A stretch of DNA of 14,439 nt from Nocardioides sp. (GTDB lineage Bacteria > Actinomycetota > Actinomycetes > Propionibacteriales > Nocardioidaceae): the NCBI GenBank assembly GCA_031177735.1, contig JAPSKJ010000036.1, positions 1 through 14,439 of the forward strand. The letters are read 5' to 3'. The notes beneath the pieces were generated by a model. That model had not been told where the DNA came from. It searched no databases and worked only from the letters and a program-made list of their open reading frames with translations. Shown here piece by piece: positions 6,602 through 13,093 of the stretch (position 1 is its first letter; each line of letters opens with the position of its first letter). A program made the position numbers and the translations under genes.

Positions 6602-8187
6602 TTCTTCTCCTGCTGCTGGAGGTCAGAGACGAGGGTGGCCACGACGGCCGCCGTGTCGCCACCGCCGGAGCGGTCCAACGCGGCGACCTCGACCAGTGTG
6701 CTCTCCCCCTCGCGCCGGGCGCGAACCCAGACACGGCGAGGGCGGACGAACAGCGAGCCGAGCAGCCCGAGCAGGGCGAGCACGACGCCGGCGAGCGCGA
6801 CGAGCTTGCCGGGGGTCTGGCTGATCTGGATCTTGTTCCACCGCTCGACGCCCTCGAAGGTGACCGACCCGAGCCCGTCGGGCAGCTCGGCGGTCTCGCC
6901 GGGCGTCAGGTCGAGGCGCAGCGGCTGGCCGTCCTCGCGCGTCAGCTGCTCGGCCTTGGAGGTGTCGAGCTCGTAGACCGACTGCGGTCCGGCGGCGACG
7001 TTGAGGTCGCCGCGGTAGACGTTGAACGACAGCAGCGGGTTGCGCGCGTCGCCCATGACCGTGATGGGGTTGCCGTCGACGTTGAGGAAGGTCGGGTAGA
7101 ACCACCCCTGCAGGCCGATCCCCTCCGGCTGGGCGTAGGGGGCCTTGACGACACCGAACGAGAAGAAGCTCTGGTCGAGCGGCAGGAACACCGTGGGTCC
7201 GCTGTAGGTCACCTCGCCCTCGCCGTCCCGGACGGTCACCACCGGGGCGTAGCCGTGCCCGATCAGGAAGATGTCGGTGTCGCCGATGGTGAGCGGGTGG
7301 TTGACCTTGAGGTCGTAGGAGGTGAAGCCCGGGTCTGCGTCGTCGGCGCAGTCGACGCAGTAGTCGATGTGCGAGACGAAACCCTGCGCCATGCCCTGCC
7401 TCGGCCCCGACTCGAGCCACTCGACGTCGAAGTCGCGGATCTTGAGCAGGAAGTCGTCCATCTCGTCGGCCGCGAACAGGCTCCCCGGCACCAGGTCGTC
7501 GTACTGGCTGGGGGTGTTGGTGAACCCCCACTCCTCGCCGACGACGACGATCACGCCGCCCTTGTAGCCCAGCAGGCTGCCCATCGCGAAGCCGACCAGC
7601 ACGACCAGCACGGAGAGGTGGAAGAGCAGGTTGCCCGCCTCGCGGAGGTAGCCCTTCTCGGCGCTGACCTCGGCGCTGCCCTCGGCGCTGCCCTCGGCGC
7701 GGCCGACGGCCTCGCGCAGCCGGTAGCGCTGCGACCTCAGCAGTGCCTCCGCGCGGGCGACGACCGCGTCCGGCGCCTCGTCGGTGGAGTACGCCGCCGC
7801 GTCGGGCATCCGCGCCAGCCGGCTCGGCACCGCCGGCGGCTGTGCGCGCAGGCCCCGCCAGTAGACCCCCACGCGGGGGACGATGCAGCCGACCAGCGAG
7901 ACCATCAACAGGATGTAGACCGCGGCGAACCAGACCGACCCGTAGACGTCGAAGAGCCCGAGCCGCTCGTAGATCGGGGTCAGGTCGGGGTGCTGCTCCT
8001 TCCAGTTCCCGGCGGCGAGGGCGTCGACCCCTTCCTGCGGGATGATCGAGCCCGGGATGGCGGCGAGGGCGAGCAGCAGCAGCAGGATCAGGGCGGTGCG
8101 CATGGAGGTGAGCTGGCGCCAGCCGAAGCGCAGCAGCTCCCTCGCGGTCAGCTCCCCGGGCCGCCGCGACGTGGTCGGCGAGCTCAC
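6598..8187 (-). CDS. resB: cytochrome c biogenesis protein ResB (Ccs1)
   Basis: A 529-residue membrane protein that partners CcsB in heme delivery for cytochrome c. Hydrophobic segments lie at about 31-50 and 85-104, then 186-208 (NLLFHLSVLVVLVGFAMGS). A large extracytoplasmic domain (about 209-460) precedes a last helix (462-481) with a basic cytoplasmic end (RPRRVWVRARR). SYDLKVNHPL (290-299) and WNKIQISQTPG (450-460) are ResB-like. The GTG at 8187 was chosen because it overlaps the ccdA stop as GTGA; a GTG at 8202 is the alternative. Two oddities: a CVDC pair at 277-280 in the outer domain, and a 12-bp DNA repeat encoding an Ala/Glu/Ser-rich stretch (165-177) in the cytoplasmic loop. Confidence 0.93.
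   Translation of the reverse strand: MSSPTTSRRPGELTARELLRFGWRQLTSMRTALILLLLLALAAIPGSIIPQEGVDALAAGNWKEQHPDLTPIYERLGLFDVYGSVWFAAVYILLMVSLVGCIVPRVGVYWRGLRAQPPAVPSRLARMPDAAAYSTDEAPDAVVARAEALLRSQRYRLREAVGRAEGSAEGSAEVSAEKGYLREAGNLLFHLSVLVVLVGFAMGSLLGYKGGVIVVVGEEWGFTNTPSQYDDLVPGSLFAADEMDDFLLKIRDFDVEWLESGPRQGMAQGFVSHIDYCVDCADDADPGFTSYDLKVNHPLTIGDTDIFLIGHGYAPVVTVRDGEGEVTYSGPTVFLPLDQSFFSFGVVKAPYAQPEGIGLQGWFYPTFLNVDGNPITVMGDARNPLLSFNVYRGDLNVAAGPQSVYELDTSKAEQLTREDGQPLRLDLTPGETAELPDGLGSVTFEGVERWNKIQISQTPGKLVALAGVVLALLGLLGSLFVRPRRVWVRARREGESTLVEVAALDRSGGGDTAAVVATLVSDLQQQEKK
7655..7702. repeat. resB: 12-bp tandem repeat inside resB, about four copies
   Basis: Units at 7655-7666, 7667-7678, 7679-7690 and 7691-7702 share the core CTCGGCGC; the middle two are near-identical (ACCTCGGCGCTG, CCCTCGGCGCTG). 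Being a multiple of three, it lengthens the protein by SAE-type four-residue units without changing frame. Confidence 0.8.
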
Positions 8188-8939
8188 ACGGACACCGTCC
8201 ACTCGTCGACCAGGTTGATCTGCACCCAGTCGACCGCGTAGCTCCACCAGCCGGTGAGCAGCGCGAGCCCGATGAGGACGAGGAAGACGCCGCCGATGCC
8301 GGTCACCCACCGCTGGTGCTTGCGGACGAACGCCATCGCGCCCAGCGCCTTGCGCCAGGCCAGCGCCATCGCGATGAACGGCAGGCCCAGGCCCAGGGAG
8401 TAGAACGCCAGCAGCAGGCCGCCCCGGGAGGCGACGCCCTCGGCCGCGGCGAGGGTGGAGATGACGCCCAGCGTCGGCCCGGCGCACGGCGTCCACGCGG
8501 CACCGAAGAGGAAGCCGAGGAAGGGAGCGGCGGCCAGCCCGACCGACGGCACCCGGTGCACCTTCACCTCACGCTGCAGCGCGGGGATCAGGCCGAGGAA
8601 GGCCAGGCCGAGGACGATGGAGATGACGCCCAGCACCATGTTGAGGGTGTCGAGGTACTCGATCACCCAGCTGCCGAGCCCGCCGGCCGCGGCGCCGAGC
8701 GCGATGAAGACCACCGAGAAGCCCAGGATGAACAGCAGCGCACCCGCCAGGAGGCGGCCGCGGCGCACGGTGCCGGCGGCGAGGTCGGCGCCCGACATGC
8801 CGGTGGTGTAGGAGAAGTACGCCGGCACCAGCGGGATCACGCAGGGCGAGAAGAACGACACCAGCCCGGCCACGACCGCCAGCGGCACGGCCAGCACCAG
8901 CGAGCCGGAGAACGCGGTCTCCCGGATCCAGTCGGTCAC
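8184..8939 (-). CDS. ccdA: thiol-disulfide carrier CcdA (DsbD transmembrane family)
   Basis: CcdA moves electrons from cytoplasmic thioredoxin across the membrane to the extracytoplasmic thioredoxin-like protein that keeps apocytochrome cysteines reduced. The 251-residue protein has about six membrane helices and the two redox cysteines in their usual settings: FFSPCVIPLVPAY (Cys33, first helix) and AWTPCAGPTLG (Cys152, fourth helix). Length and spacing fit bacterial CcdA, without the extra domains of full DsbD. The GTG start overlaps the stop of the thioredoxin gene (GTGA), and its own stop overlaps the resB start the same way. It acts with the upstream ResA/TlpA-like protein and feeds ResB-CcsB. 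Confidence 0.94.
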   Translation of the reverse strand: MTDWIRETAFSGSLVLAVPLAVVAGLVSFFSPCVIPLVPAYFSYTTGMSGADLAAGTVRRGRLLAGALLFILGFSVVFIALGAAAGGLGSWVIEYLDTLNMVLGVISIVLGLAFLGLIPALQREVKVHRVPSVGLAAAPFLGFLFGAAWTPCAGPTLGVISTLAAAEGVASRGGLLLAFYSLGLGLPFIAMALAWRKALGAMAFVRKHQRWVTGIGGVFLVLIGLALLTGWWSYAVDWVQINLVDEWTVSV

Positions 8940-9511
8940 GACGCCTCACCCACGGGGGCGTCGGTGAGGACGTCCTCGATGACGTCGGTCAGGGTGATCT
9001 TGGAGGGGACCTCGCCGTGGAAGACGGCCGCCACGCGGCCCTCGCGGTCGAGGATGACGGTCGCCGGCATCGAGTGCGGCGGGTTGGGGAAGGCGCCCAG
9101 CGCCTTGCCGTCGGGGGCGTAGATGGAGGGGTAGGCCACCCCGGTGGAGCGCTGGAAGCCGAGGCCGTTGTCGCGGCTGTTGTCGCGCACGTTGATGCCG
9201 ACGAACTCCACCTCCTCGCCGAGCTCCTCGTGGGCCTGCTGCAGCAGCGGCATCTCCTTGACGCACGGCCCGCACTGCGACCACCAGATGTTGATCACCA
9301 CGACCTTGCCGCGCATCGCGGTGACGTCGACCATCTCCCCCTCGAGCGACTCCCCGCGCAGGAAGACAGCGTCACCACGGTCGTCGACGGCGTACTGCAC
9401 CGGCGCGCCGGCGCCGCTGATGTAGCCGCCGTCGTTGGTGCCCTCCATCGAGGAGCACCCGGTGAGGAGGAGCAGCCCGCACAGCAGGCCGCCGAGGGTA
9501 CGCAGGAGCAT
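8936..9511 (-). CDS. ResA/TlpA-like thioredoxin lipoprotein
   Basis: An extracytoplasmic thiol-disulfide oxidoreductase that reduces apocytochrome c before heme attachment. The 191-residue protein has a short hydrophobic leader ending in a lipobox, LLTGC (Cys19), so it is probably a membrane-anchored lipoprotein. The thioredoxin fold carries CGPC (80-83) in WWSQCGPCVKEMPLL and a cis-Pro in SMPAT (Pro149). The residue directly before the first active Cys is Gln79, not the common Trp; Trp occurs two and three residues earlier. The ATG at 9511 starts 2 nt after the phosphatase stop with no strong Shine-Dalgarno; its stop overlaps ccdA by 4 nt. Mycobacterial Rv0526 occupies the same place. Confidence 0.9.
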   Translation of the reverse strand: MLLRTLGGLLCGLLLLTGCSSMEGTNDGGYISGAGAPVQYAVDDRGDAVFLRGESLEGEMVDVTAMRGKVVVINIWWSQCGPCVKEMPLLQQAHEELGEEVEFVGINVRDNSRDNGLGFQRSTGVAYPSIYAPDGKALGAFPNPPHSMPATVILDREGRVAAVFHGEVPSKITLTDVIEDVLTDAPVGEAS

Positions 9512-9513
9512 GC

Positions 9514-10188
9514 TCAGGGCTTCTTCTCCGCAGGGGCGTCACCGGCGGAGAACGGCGCCGCCCGGTCCTTGACGGGGACCAGGTCGGCGGCCGGCTCGCT
9601 GTAGGAGAGCCGGGTCAGCCGGTCACCGGTGAAGTGGAACGAGGTGAGCGAGCACAGCGTGCAGCGGCGCTTGCGCGGGTCGTGCAGGAAGCTGCGCTGC
9701 TCGGCGGCCAGCCGGGTGATCCAGATCGGCAGCTGGTGGGAGACGATGACGGCCTCGTGGCCCTCGGCGGCGGCGCGGGCGTCGTGCACCGCGGCCATCA
9801 TCCGCACGACGATCTCCTTGTAGGGCTCACCCCAGCTGGGCCGCATCGGGTTGTAGAGCTTGAGCCAGTTCAGCGGGTTGCGCAGCGCGTTGTCGCCCTT
9901 GGCGAACCGCTTGCCCTCGAAGTGGTTGGTCGACTCGATGACGCGCTCGTCGATGGCCACCTCCAGGCCGCGCGCGGTCGCGAGCGGGGCGGCGGTCTGC
10001 TGCGCGCGCTCCAGCGGGCTGGAGACCATGTGCGTGATGTCGCGGTCGCCGATGCTGTCCGCGACCCGTTGGGCCATCTGGTGCCCGAGGTCGGACAGCA
10101 CGAAGCCGGGGCGGCGTCCGTAGAGGATGCCCTGGGGGTTGTGCACCTCGCCGTGGCGCAGCAGGTGGACGGTCGTCTCGGTGCTCAT
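9514..10188 (-). CDS. histidine phosphatase (phosphoglycerate-mutase-like)
   Basis: A 224-residue cytoplasmic member of the histidine phosphatase superfamily. The phospho-accepting motif is LLRHGEV (9-15, His12 with Arg11), the second Arg is in SSPLERAQQTA (Arg61), an acid is at Glu85 (VIESTNHFEG), and the distal His is in VSHQLPIW (His151). This is a complete catalytic set, so an active phosphatase or mutase is expected; the substrate is unknown. HDPRKRRCTLCSLTSF (169-184) carries a Cys-x-x-Cys pair. It lies between hemL (1-nt gap) and the thioredoxin gene (2-nt gap); Rv0525 holds the same position in mycobacteria, so the link to heme or cytochrome c is conserved but unexplained. The C-terminal tail is Ala/Pro/Lys-rich. 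Confidence 0.88.
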   Translation of the reverse strand: MSTETTVHLLRHGEVHNPQGILYGRRPGFVLSDLGHQMAQRVADSIGDRDITHMVSSPLERAQQTAAPLATARGLEVAIDERVIESTNHFEGKRFAKGDNALRNPLNWLKLYNPMRPSWGEPYKEIVVRMMAAVHDARAAAEGHEAVIVSHQLPIWITRLAAEQRSFLHDPRKRRCTLCSLTSFHFTGDRLTRLSYSEPAADLVPVKDRAAPFSAGDAPAEKKP

Positions 10189-10189
10189 G

Positions 10190-11536
10190 TCAGTGGCCTC
10201 CGGCGGTGGAGCGGGCGGCTGCCGCGGCGGCGGCCACCGGCAGGGCGTCGAGGACAGCCTGCACGGCCCGGTCGTCGTGCGCGGCGGAGAGGAACCAGGC
10301 CTCGTAGGCCGAGGGCGGCAGGTAGACGCCCTGGTCCAGCATGGCGTGGAAGAAGGCGGCGTACGCCGCGGAGTCGGTCGTCGACGCCCCCGCGAAGTCG
10401 CGCACCGGGGCGTCGGTGAAGAACACGGAGAACATGGTGCCGGTCGACTGCACCACGTGCGGGACGCCGGCGGCGCTCAGCGCCTCGGCCACGGCGGCCC
10501 TGATGGTGTCGGCCGCGGCGCCGATGTGGGCGTAGACCTCGTCGGTCGCCAGCTGCAGGGTGGTGAGCCCGGCGGTGGTCGCCACCGGGTTACCCGACAG
10601 GGTGCCGGCCTGGTAGACCGGGCCCTCGGGCGCGAGGCGGCGCATCACGTCGGCCCGGCCGCCGAAGGCTGCGGCCGGGAAGCCACCGCCCATCACCTTG
10701 CCGAAGGTCATCAGGTCGGGGGCCCAGCCCTCGACCGCCCCGTCGAGACCCCACTGGCCCTGGCGGGAGGCGCGGAAGCCGGTCATCACCTCGTCGGAGA
10801 TGAACAGCGCGCCGTGGGCGCGGCAGGTCCGGGCGAGGAACTCGTTGAAGCCGGGCTCGGGCGGGACGACGCCCATGTTGCCCGGGGCCGCCTCGGTGAT
10901 CAGGCAGGCGATCCGGGGTCCGTGCTCGGCGAACACCCTCTCCACGGCCGCGCGGTCGTTGTAGGGCAGCACCAGCGTGAGCTCGGTGCTGCTCGTCGGC
11001 ACACCGGGCGTGCCGGGCACCGCGAAGGTCGCCAGACCCGAGCCGGCGGAGGCGAGCAGGGCGTCGACGTGACCGTGGTAGCAGCCGGCGAACTTCACCA
11101 CGACGTCGCGACCGGTGAAGCCGCGCGCGAGCCGGATGGCCGACATGGTGGCCTCGGTGCCGGAGGAGACGAAGCGGACCTCCTCGATGGGGGTGCGCGC
11201 CACGATCTCCTCGGCCAGGAGCACCTCCGGCTCGGTCGGCGTGCCGTAGGAGGTGCCGCGGCCGACCGCGGCCTGCACGGCCGCCTGCACCTCGGGGTGG
11301 GCGTGGCCCAGCAGCATCGGGCCCCAGGAGCAGATCAGGTCGACGTACTCGTTGCCGTCGACGTCGGTCAGCCAGGCGCCGGCGGCGGACCGGATGAAGC
11401 GGGGGGTGCCACCCACGGCGTTGAACGCCCGCACCGGCGAGTTCACGCCGCCGGGGGTCACCGCCCGCGCGCGCGCGAAGAGCTCCGCGGAGCGGGCAGC
11501 GGTGTCGCTGGAGGGGCCGGTCTGCAGGGAGGGCAC
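10190..11536 (-). CDS. hemL: glutamate-1-semialdehyde 2,1-aminomutase HemL
   Basis: This PLP enzyme converts glutamate-1-semialdehyde to 5-aminolevulinate, the last step of the C5 route to heme. The 448-residue protein begins (after about 15 extra residues) with SAELFARARAVTPGGVNSPVRAF, typical of HemL. SSGTEATMSAIRLAR (124-138) binds the cofactor phosphate, FISDEVMTGFR (245-255) holds the PLP-pyridine Asp, and the Schiff-base lysine is Lys280 in TFGKVMGGG. The end is a run of alanines (PVAAAAAAARS), a harmless GC-rich tail. The GTG at 11536 has no Shine-Dalgarno; a GAGAAT box sits 6 nt upstream, so a leaderless message is likely. It is the first gene of the six-gene heme/cytochrome c operon. 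Confidence 0.95.
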   Translation of the reverse strand: MPSLQTGPSSDTAARSAELFARARAVTPGGVNSPVRAFNAVGGTPRFIRSAAGAWLTDVDGNEYVDLICSWGPMLLGHAHPEVQAAVQAAVGRGTSYGTPTEPEVLLAEEIVARTPIEEVRFVSSGTEATMSAIRLARGFTGRDVVVKFAGCYHGHVDALLASAGSGLATFAVPGTPGVPTSSTELTLVLPYNDRAAVERVFAEHGPRIACLITEAAPGNMGVVPPEPGFNEFLARTCRAHGALFISDEVMTGFRASRQGQWGLDGAVEGWAPDLMTFGKVMGGGFPAAAFGGRADVMRRLAPEGPVYQAGTLSGNPVATTAGLTTLQLATDEVYAHIGAAADTIRAAVAEALSAAGVPHVVQSTGTMFSVFFTDAPVRDFAGASTTDSAAYAAFFHAMLDQGVYLPPSAYEAWFLSAAHDDRAVQAVLDALPVAAAAAAARSTAGGH

Positions 11537-11542
11537 CGTGTC

Positions 11543-11548
11543 ATTCTC
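11543..11548 (-). promoter_or_regulatory. hemL: putative -10 box (GAGAAT) for the hemL-ccsB operon
   Basis: Minus-strand GAGAAT matches TATAAT at four of six positions, including the key second A and last T. It lies exactly 6 nt before the hemL GTG, suggesting a leaderless transcript. No clear -35 is visible. Confidence 0.33.
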
Positions 11549-11598
11549 GCTGAGGAATCCAAGAAAGAACTGAACGGGACGGCGTCACGGGGGACCAA

Positions 11599-11610
11599 GA
11601 GACGCGTCTC
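11599..11610. promoter_or_regulatory. 12-bp perfect palindrome between hemL and the transglycosylase, possible operator
   Basis: GAGACGCGTCTC is self-complementary. It lies 63 bp upstream of the hemL start and about 160 bp before the transglycosylase start, within the 233-bp divergent gap. An operator for a dimeric regulator is possible; no named consensus is recognised. Confidence 0.3.
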
Positions 11611-11654
11611 ACAGGAGAAAGTTGGAGGCGGGTCGCTTGACTTGGTGAAAGAGT

Positions 11655-11681
11655 CAGGGCCAGAGGATTGAGCCAGCCCTG
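11655..11681. other. inverted repeat in the hemL/transglycosylase gap
   Basis: CAGGGC (11655-11660) and GCCCTG (11676-11681) could pair around a 15-nt loop. It overlaps the proposed -35 of the transglycosylase promoter, so it is more likely a protein-binding site or chance than an RNA structure. Confidence 0.25.
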
Positions 11682-11698
11682 GTCGGGCATCGTAACTT
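11668..11698 (+). promoter_or_regulatory. putative promoter of the transglycosylase gene
   Basis: TTGAGC (11668-11673) and TAACTT (11693-11698) are separated by 19 bp. This is a loose match to a primary-sigma promoter and would give a 5' leader of about 65 nt. The spacing is long and the call tentative. Confidence 0.3.
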
Positions 11699-11756
11699 GG
11701 TGTGCGCAGCACTCGTTGAGACGTGCACCACTGGGGAGCGCACCGCACGGGGAGCA

Positions 11757-11762
11757 GGGAGG
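11757..11762 (+). promoter_or_regulatory. ribosome binding site that fixes the transglycosylase start
   Basis: GGGAGG lies 7 nt before the ATG at 11770. This favours 11770 over the earlier in-frame GTG at 11668, whose extra 34 residues would sit in front of a good signal peptide. Confidence 0.75.
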
Positions 11763-11769
11763 GACGACG

Positions 11770-13026
11770 ATGTCCGCACGATTCGGCCGGATGCAGAAGG
11801 CCACGGCGCTGGTGCCGCTGGCCCTGCTGTCGGCTGCCTGGACGGTCAGCATCTCCAGCGTGGGTGGTGGCTCCGCCGGCGCTGCTGACCCCGACACCCG
11901 TCTCCCCGACGGCAGCAGCGTGCCCGCGACGGCCATCGAGGCCCCGGCGAGCGTCTCCGACCCGGTCGCCGCCAGCGGCACGCTGGGCGGCAGCCCGACC
12001 ACGATCCTGGCCTCCGCCAACGCCGCCGGCATCCCGGCCGCGGCGCTCGCGGCCTACCAGCGCGCCGAGACGGTCATCAACAAGGCGGACGCGTCCTGCA
12101 AGCTGCCCTGGCAGCTGGTCGCGGCGATCGGCCGGGTCGAGTCCAACCACGGGCGCGCCAACGGCAACACCCTCGACGACAGCGGCCTCGCGGTGCCGGG
12201 CATCTACGGCATCCCGCTCGACGGCACCCAGGGCACCGCGGCCATCGCAGACACCGACGCCGGGCAGTTCGACACCGACTCCGCCTGGGACCGGGCGGTC
12301 GGCCCGATGCAGTTCATCCCCTCCACCTGGTCGGTCGTGGGCGTCGACGCCGACGGCGACGGTCAGCGCAACCCGCAGGACATCAACGACGCCGCGCTCG
12401 CCAGCGCGGTCTACCTCTGCTCCGGCACCGACGACCTGTCCACCGAAGCCGGCCAGCGCACGGCGGTGTTCCGCTACAACCACAGCGAGTCCTACGTCTC
12501 GACGGTCCTGAGCGTCATGGACGCCTACCTGGCCGGTGACTTCACCTCCATCCCGACCTCGACACTCGCCGCGAGCTACTTCGCGCCGGAGCCCGACTTC
12601 GAGAAGCGTGAGACCCAGGCACGCAAGTCCAAGCAGGACAAGCAGGGCAAGCAGGGCGACCGGGACGAGCAGGAGAAGAAGCAGAAGCAGAAGCAGGCCG
12701 AGGAGGAGCCCGAGCCGCAGCCGCAGCCGGACCCCAAGCCCGAGCCGCAGCCGCAGCCGAAGCCGGACAAGGAGCCGAAGCCCACGCCCACGCCGGACCC
12801 GACGCCGCTGCCCGACCTGGGTCTGCCGACCACCGGCGTGGAGCCGGTCGACGCGGTGCTCAGCGAGGTCGACGCCATCGCGCAGTGCGCGCTCGACATG
12901 GGCGTGGAGGTCACCCAGATAAAGAAGCTCCTGGCGGGCGACAACGTGGTGGCCAACGTGCTCGGCCTCCTGGGCGTCACGCTCAACAAGGTCACCGGCT
13001 GCATCACCGGCTACACCACGCCCTGA
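11770..13026 (+). CDS. secreted lytic transglycosylase with charged linker and C-terminal module
   Basis: A cell-wall hydrolase predicted to cleave the MurNAc-GlcNAc bond of peptidoglycan outside the cell. The 418-residue protein starts with a signal peptide (hydrophobic core about 11-30, likely cut near AGA-A at 36-39). A lysozyme-like domain runs from about 90 to 260: catalytic Glu124 in GRVESNHGR, then VGPMQFIPSTW (177-187) and an EF-hand-like loop DADGDGQRNPQD (193-204), resembling actinobacterial MltB-type (SLT_2) enzymes. Residues 278-349 form a Lys/Gln-rich, then Glu/Pro/Gln-rich linker probably spanning the wall. The last 60 or so residues are a small module with two Cys (373, 411). 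LPTTG (352-356) is present but lacks the membrane helix and basic tail of sortase substrates. Monocistronic, ending at a strong terminator. Confidence 0.88.
   Translation: MSARFGRMQKATALVPLALLSAAWTVSISSVGGGSAGAADPDTRLPDGSSVPATAIEAPASVSDPVAASGTLGGSPTTILASANAAGIPAAALAAYQRAETVINKADASCKLPWQLVAAIGRVESNHGRANGNTLDDSGLAVPGIYGIPLDGTQGTAAIADTDAGQFDTDSAWDRAVGPMQFIPSTWSVVGVDADGDGQRNPQDINDAALASAVYLCSGTDDLSTEAGQRTAVFRYNHSESYVSTVLSVMDAYLAGDFTSIPTSTLAASYFAPEPDFEKRETQARKSKQDKQGKQGDRDEQEKKQKQKQAEEEPEPQPQPDPKPEPQPQPKPDKEPKPTPTPDPTPLPDLGLPTTGVEPVDAVLSEVDAIAQCALDMGVEVTQIKKLLAGDNVVANVLGLLGVTLNKVTGCITGYTTP
12709..12759. repeat. 21-bp direct repeat in the Pro-rich linker
   Basis: A 21-bp sequence beginning CCCGAGCCGCAG occurs at 12709-12729 and again at 12739-12759 (30-bp period). 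It encodes repeated PEPQPQP units of the wall-spanning linker of the transglycosylase. Confidence 0.8.
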
Positions 13027-13043
13027 TCCGCGAGCTGAGCAGA

Positions 13044-13079
13044 GAACGGCCCGGTCCCCTCGCGGGGGCCGGGCCGTTC
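13044..13079. terminator. strong bidirectional terminator between the transglycosylase and hemB
   Basis: 13044-13059 pairs with 13064-13079 through 16 base pairs (one G-U at 13055/13068) around a TCGC tetraloop. It lies 17 nt past the transglycosylase stop and 14 nt past the hemB stop. The U-run is short on both sides. Confidence 0.88.
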
Positions 13080-13093
13080 GTCGCTGGGTGGGC

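Noticed and set aside
5555..6976. A 473-codon plus-strand reading frame opposite ccsB and resB
   Set aside because: It covers the antisense of WWD-domain and ResB coding sequence; low-complexity Asp/Gly/Arg/His translation.
8188..8496. N-terminal extension of ResB reaching into ccdA
   Set aside because: The upstream part is the shadow of CcdA in another frame; the GTGA overlap at 8184-8187 gives a proper start.
10127..11671. A 514-codon plus-strand reading frame opposite hemL
   Set aside because: It is fully antisense to an unmistakable HemL and repetitive in composition.
11690..11700. MtrA-type operator (GTAAC repeat) before the transglycosylase
   Set aside because: Only one GTAAC is present (11692-11696); the second half of the direct repeat is missing.
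11550..11769. c-di-AMP (ydaO-type) riboswitch before the cell-wall enzyme
   Set aside because: This riboswitch class is often found before actinobacterial wall hydrolases, but the conserved blocks I know (for example the GCUAACCUCGU-like 3' element) are absent.
11668..11769. Earlier GTG start for the transglycosylase
   Set aside because: The extra 34 residues are hydrophilic and precede a normal signal peptide; the GGGAGG before 11770 fixes the later start.
12823..12837. Sortase anchoring signal LPTTG
   Set aside because: No hydrophobic helix or basic tail follows; over 60 soluble-looking residues with two Cys come after it.
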